Positions 5,778 to 7,652 of a stretch of DNA of 7,652 nucleotides are shown here, piece after piece (the first letter of the stretch is position 1; every line of letters begins with the position of its first letter). The notes beneath the pieces were generated by a model. The model was not told the DNA's origin and searched no databases. It saw only the letters and a list, made by a program, of their open reading frames with translations. Source of the DNA: Planctomycetaceae bacterium (GTDB lineage: Bacteria > Planctomycetota > MHYJ01 > SBBU01); NCBI GenBank assembly GCA_005239585.1, contig SBBU01000086.1, positions 1 to 7,652 on the forward strand, read 5' to 3'. The translations under genes and the position numbers were made by a program.

Positions 5778-7454
5778 TTATTTTAAATGTCCTGTAATTA
5801 CGGCCAAGAGAGTATAATACGTATCAACAAGCAATCCCTCGTAGCCGCGACATGTGCCATCCCACGCGCGCCAGTCTTTGGTCTTGCCGTTAGGGCCGAC
5901 TCCCTGAAATTCGCCTTTTTCATATGATTCAAGCATTGGAAAGAGGATAGCATTAGCCTCGTCGCAGCGGCCGAGGCTGTAAAGGGCTTGGATATAAAAA
6001 TAGGCCCAGCATGCAGTCGCTCCGCCATTCTCATATATCTGGAATGCATCAGAACCGTCATCGAGCTCAGGTCCCCCGGCACTGCGATCAAGGTGGACAT
6101 AGTCCTCTTTGCGTACGGGTATCAAATTCCCCGGCAATCCAAGGTCAAACCTTTTGTATCCAACCTCGCAGAATTTTGCCTGCATTCGATCGATAATTTG
6201 GTTTGCCTCGCGCTCAGGGACGAGTCCGTATGTGATGGCAATTCCATTTACAAAAGTGAAATAATAGTCGTGCAGCTTACCATCCGCACTTTGCCAGCCT
6301 GCAAGCACGCCTGTCGCTGGGTTGTAAAAGGCTTTAAAGTAGTTTCCTCGAAGCTTCTCTGCTTGAAGCTCATAGCGGTTGGCATCTTCTTTCTGGTGCA
6401 TGGCGCGCGCTAGTTCAGCCATCCCTAGAAATGCACGGTAGGTAAGTGCGTTTGCATATGCATCCTTGTGGCCAAAGCCAATCGTGTCCCACCAGTTGCT
6501 CGGGCGTATCTTGGGGCACTCGCGTGTTTGTTCGTAAGATCCGCTATTCCCACTCAGGTAATATTCAAGCAGACCATCTCCATCGCGATCCTCAGCCAGC
6601 ATTGCTTCTGCCCAAGTCTTCAGGACGGGGTAGCCTCTATTTAACCATTGATAATCCCCCGAACCAGTGACGTACCCATGCGCAGCAATGACAAGTGAAG
6701 GCTTGGCATCAAGAAAGTCTTGTGTGTTTTCAACAGGCGGACCGTCGAATGGCTTGTAGCCTGTTTGGCCATAGCCGAGAAACCCAGAAATATATCGATC
6801 AAGTGTCTGTCGTATGAGATCCCATGCGCTGAGAAACCCCGGGATAAGAGGTGGGGTGAATCTTGCGATATCTACATATAGATAGACTGCAAATGATACG
6901 GGATCGCTCGCTGCGTTGTTTGCTAGTACACCAAAGCACGACTGCATCTGGAATATATTGAGCCAATTTCGTCGGAATCCATCAAAGCGCGTATCGCGCT
7001 CAATTCCGCTTGTTTGTGGGTATATGCAAATCGATTCAAACCTATACTCTGCCGGTGGAAGGGTAATTTTTACAAAATTTTGAGCACCTCGTTTTGCCTC
7101 AAAACCAACTGTTTGATTTGATTGTGAGGTGATTTTGAGTGTCCCGTAATCTGGCAAATGAAGGAGGGCAGGGAGTTCTACTTTGAATGGTTCTGGCATC
7201 CATCCAAGGGGTGTTACATGACAGATTTTTGGTTCAAAGATAAGTTCAAGCGGTGAACGTGGTTCTTCTGACTCGATGTACGAAAGTAAGATTTCTTGCT
7301 CTTTGAATTTAAACGTCCATCTATGTGAATGAGTTGATTCCTTTAACAAGTTTTTGTCGAGTTTGTTCTTGCCAAGTGAATCTACAGATAACCAGTTTAT
7401 TGATTTGGGATTGTCAGTCCCCTCGACGCGCAGGAATCGTGACTGGAAATTCAC
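5778..7454 (-). CDS. Putative (alpha/alpha)6-toroid glycoside hydrolase (MGH1/GH63-like)
   Basis: This 558-residue protein has an N-terminal region (~1-150) that looks beta-rich and a C-terminal region (~200-555) with the repeated helical hairpins of six-hairpin glycosidases. Recognisable blocks are DRDGDGLLEYY (289-299), NWWDTIGFGHKDAYANALTYR (its core at 320-336, with Asp323 a candidate general acid), FVNGIAITYGLV (401-412), DDGSDAFQIYENGGATACW (key part 466-481, with Glu475 a second candidate), and RAWDGTCRGYEGLL (529-542). These resemble mannosylglycerate-hydrolase-like, GH63 and debranching-type enzymes, but I cannot name the family or substrate. No signal peptide is visible, which suggests cytoplasmic action. 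The start is GTG; an in-frame TAG 12 nt upstream excludes a longer protein, and the ribosome site is poor (GGGG). The 3' two-thirds of the gene looks more GC-rich than the 5' end and the other genes, hinting at different ancestry. It appears to be a single-gene unit. Confidence 0.75.
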   Translation of the reverse strand: MNFQSRFLRVEGTDNPKSINWLSVDSLGKNKLDKNLLKESTHSHRWTFKFKEQEILLSYIESEEPRSPLELIFEPKICHVTPLGWMPEPFKVELPALLHLPDYGTLKITSQSNQTVGFEAKRGAQNFVKITLPPAEYRFESICIYPQTSGIERDTRFDGFRRNWLNIFQMQSCFGVLANNAASDPVSFAVYLYVDIARFTPPLIPGFLSAWDLIRQTLDRYISGFLGYGQTGYKPFDGPPVENTQDFLDAKPSLVIAAHGYVTGSGDYQWLNRGYPVLKTWAEAMLAEDRDGDGLLEYYLSGNSGSYEQTRECPKIRPSNWWDTIGFGHKDAYANALTYRAFLGMAELARAMHQKEDANRYELQAEKLRGNYFKAFYNPATGVLAGWQSADGKLHDYYFTFVNGIAITYGLVPEREANQIIDRMQAKFCEVGYKRFDLGLPGNLIPVRKEDYVHLDRSAGGPELDDGSDAFQIYENGGATACWAYFYIQALYSLGRCDEANAILFPMLESYEKGEFQGVGPNGKTKDWRAWDGTCRGYEGLLVDTYYTLLAVITGHLK

Positions 7455-7517
7455 ACGGCCCCAAGTCTAACTTAATATTGCTTTAATCTCAAGTAGTACT
7501 ATTGTATTGATGTTACC

Positions 7518-7558
7518 ATTTTGAAATGTTAATAGTTGTTGCAATTTTGAAATGTTAA
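7518..7558. repeat. Two 15-bp direct repeats upstream of the glycoside hydrolase gene
   Basis: ATTTTGAAATGTTAA occurs at 7518-7532 and again at 7544-7558, 26 bp apart start to start. A third, shorter relative, TTGATGTTACC, lies at 7507-7517. The array is about 65-100 bp upstream of the GTG start, a normal place for regulator binding. It also lies between this gene and a possible divergent gene starting near 7613, so it could control both. No mobile-element context is visible. Confidence 0.6.
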
Positions 7559-7612
7559 CCTGAATCCTGCGTGAAAATCAAGCAAAATTTTCTGTTATTA
7601 CAAAAGCTCAAC

Positions 7613-7652
7613 ATGAATCAAAATGGCAAGCTTATATTCTGGGAAAGCAGGA
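7613..7652 (+). CDS. Possible start of a divergent gene cut off by the window end
   Basis: An ATG at 7613 opens a reading frame of 13 codons (MNQNGKLIFWESR) that runs off the window. No ribosome site is obvious before it, and so short a stretch says nothing about function. It is listed because its position, divergent from the glycoside hydrolase gene across a repeat-bearing promoter region, is a typical layout for a co-regulated partner or regulator. It may equally be non-coding. Confidence 0.2.
   Translation, partial: MNQNGKLIFWESR

Noticed and set aside
5988..6413. A 141-codon plus-strand open frame antisense to the glycosidase gene
   Set aside because: The minus-strand frame carries the conserved glycosidase blocks across the whole stretch; the plus-strand translation shows no recognisable domain or ribosome site.

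Overview
The window is 7.65 kb of bacterial DNA with moderate, AT-leaning composition. It carries five substantial protein genes and short intergenic regions. NrdR and ComF place it firmly in Bacteria. The kinase-like/PEGA/FGE-like membrane protein and the NrdD-family relative are compatible with Deltaproteobacteria-like or other little-studied Gram-negative lineages, but nothing here fixes the phylum. There are no rRNA or tRNA genes, no CRISPR array and no transposase.

Layout. (1) 139-2745 (+): an 868-residue, single-pass membrane protein made of a kinase-like domain, a transmembrane helix, about five PEGA repeats and an FGE/sulfatase-modifying-factor-like domain. Both enzyme-like ends lack their catalytic residues. 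(2) 2746-2850: a 105-bp imperfect inverted repeat with 33-nt arms that starts on the base after the stop codon and fills the gap between two convergent transcription units. (3) 5402 down to 2880 (-): a compact operon with overlapping genes, nrdR, then a double ATP-cone/NrdD-like protein, then comF. It has a good sigma70-type promoter and a 5'-UTR stem-loop in front of nrdR. (4) 5403-5777: a 375-bp intergenic region with the nrdR promoter, a 28-bp perfect palindrome followed by a T run (terminator-like) and a 12-bp palindrome. (5) 7454 down to 5778 (-): a 558-residue putative (alpha/alpha)6-toroid glycoside hydrolase. Upstream of it lie two 15-bp direct repeats, and a possible divergent gene starts near the window edge.

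How the genes fit together. The central operon is the most interesting part. NrdR is the ATP/dATP-sensing repressor of ribonucleotide reductase genes. The next gene aligns in order with class III (anaerobic) ribonucleotide reductase NrdD: an N-terminal ATP-cone, a second cone-like segment, the 'H.(E/R)GDIHIHDL'-like segment, the 'V.INLPR' segment and the 'GLNEL' segment. However, the roughly 300-residue part of NrdD that should lie between the second and third landmarks and carries the catalytic cysteine is reduced to about 50 residues. The C-terminal zinc/glycyl-radical module is absent. It therefore looks like a catalytically dead NrdD derivative that keeps its nucleotide-sensing front end and is co-expressed with the nucleotide-sensing repressor. 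Together with the dead kinase/dead FGE protein, two of the five genes appear to be pseudoenzymes.
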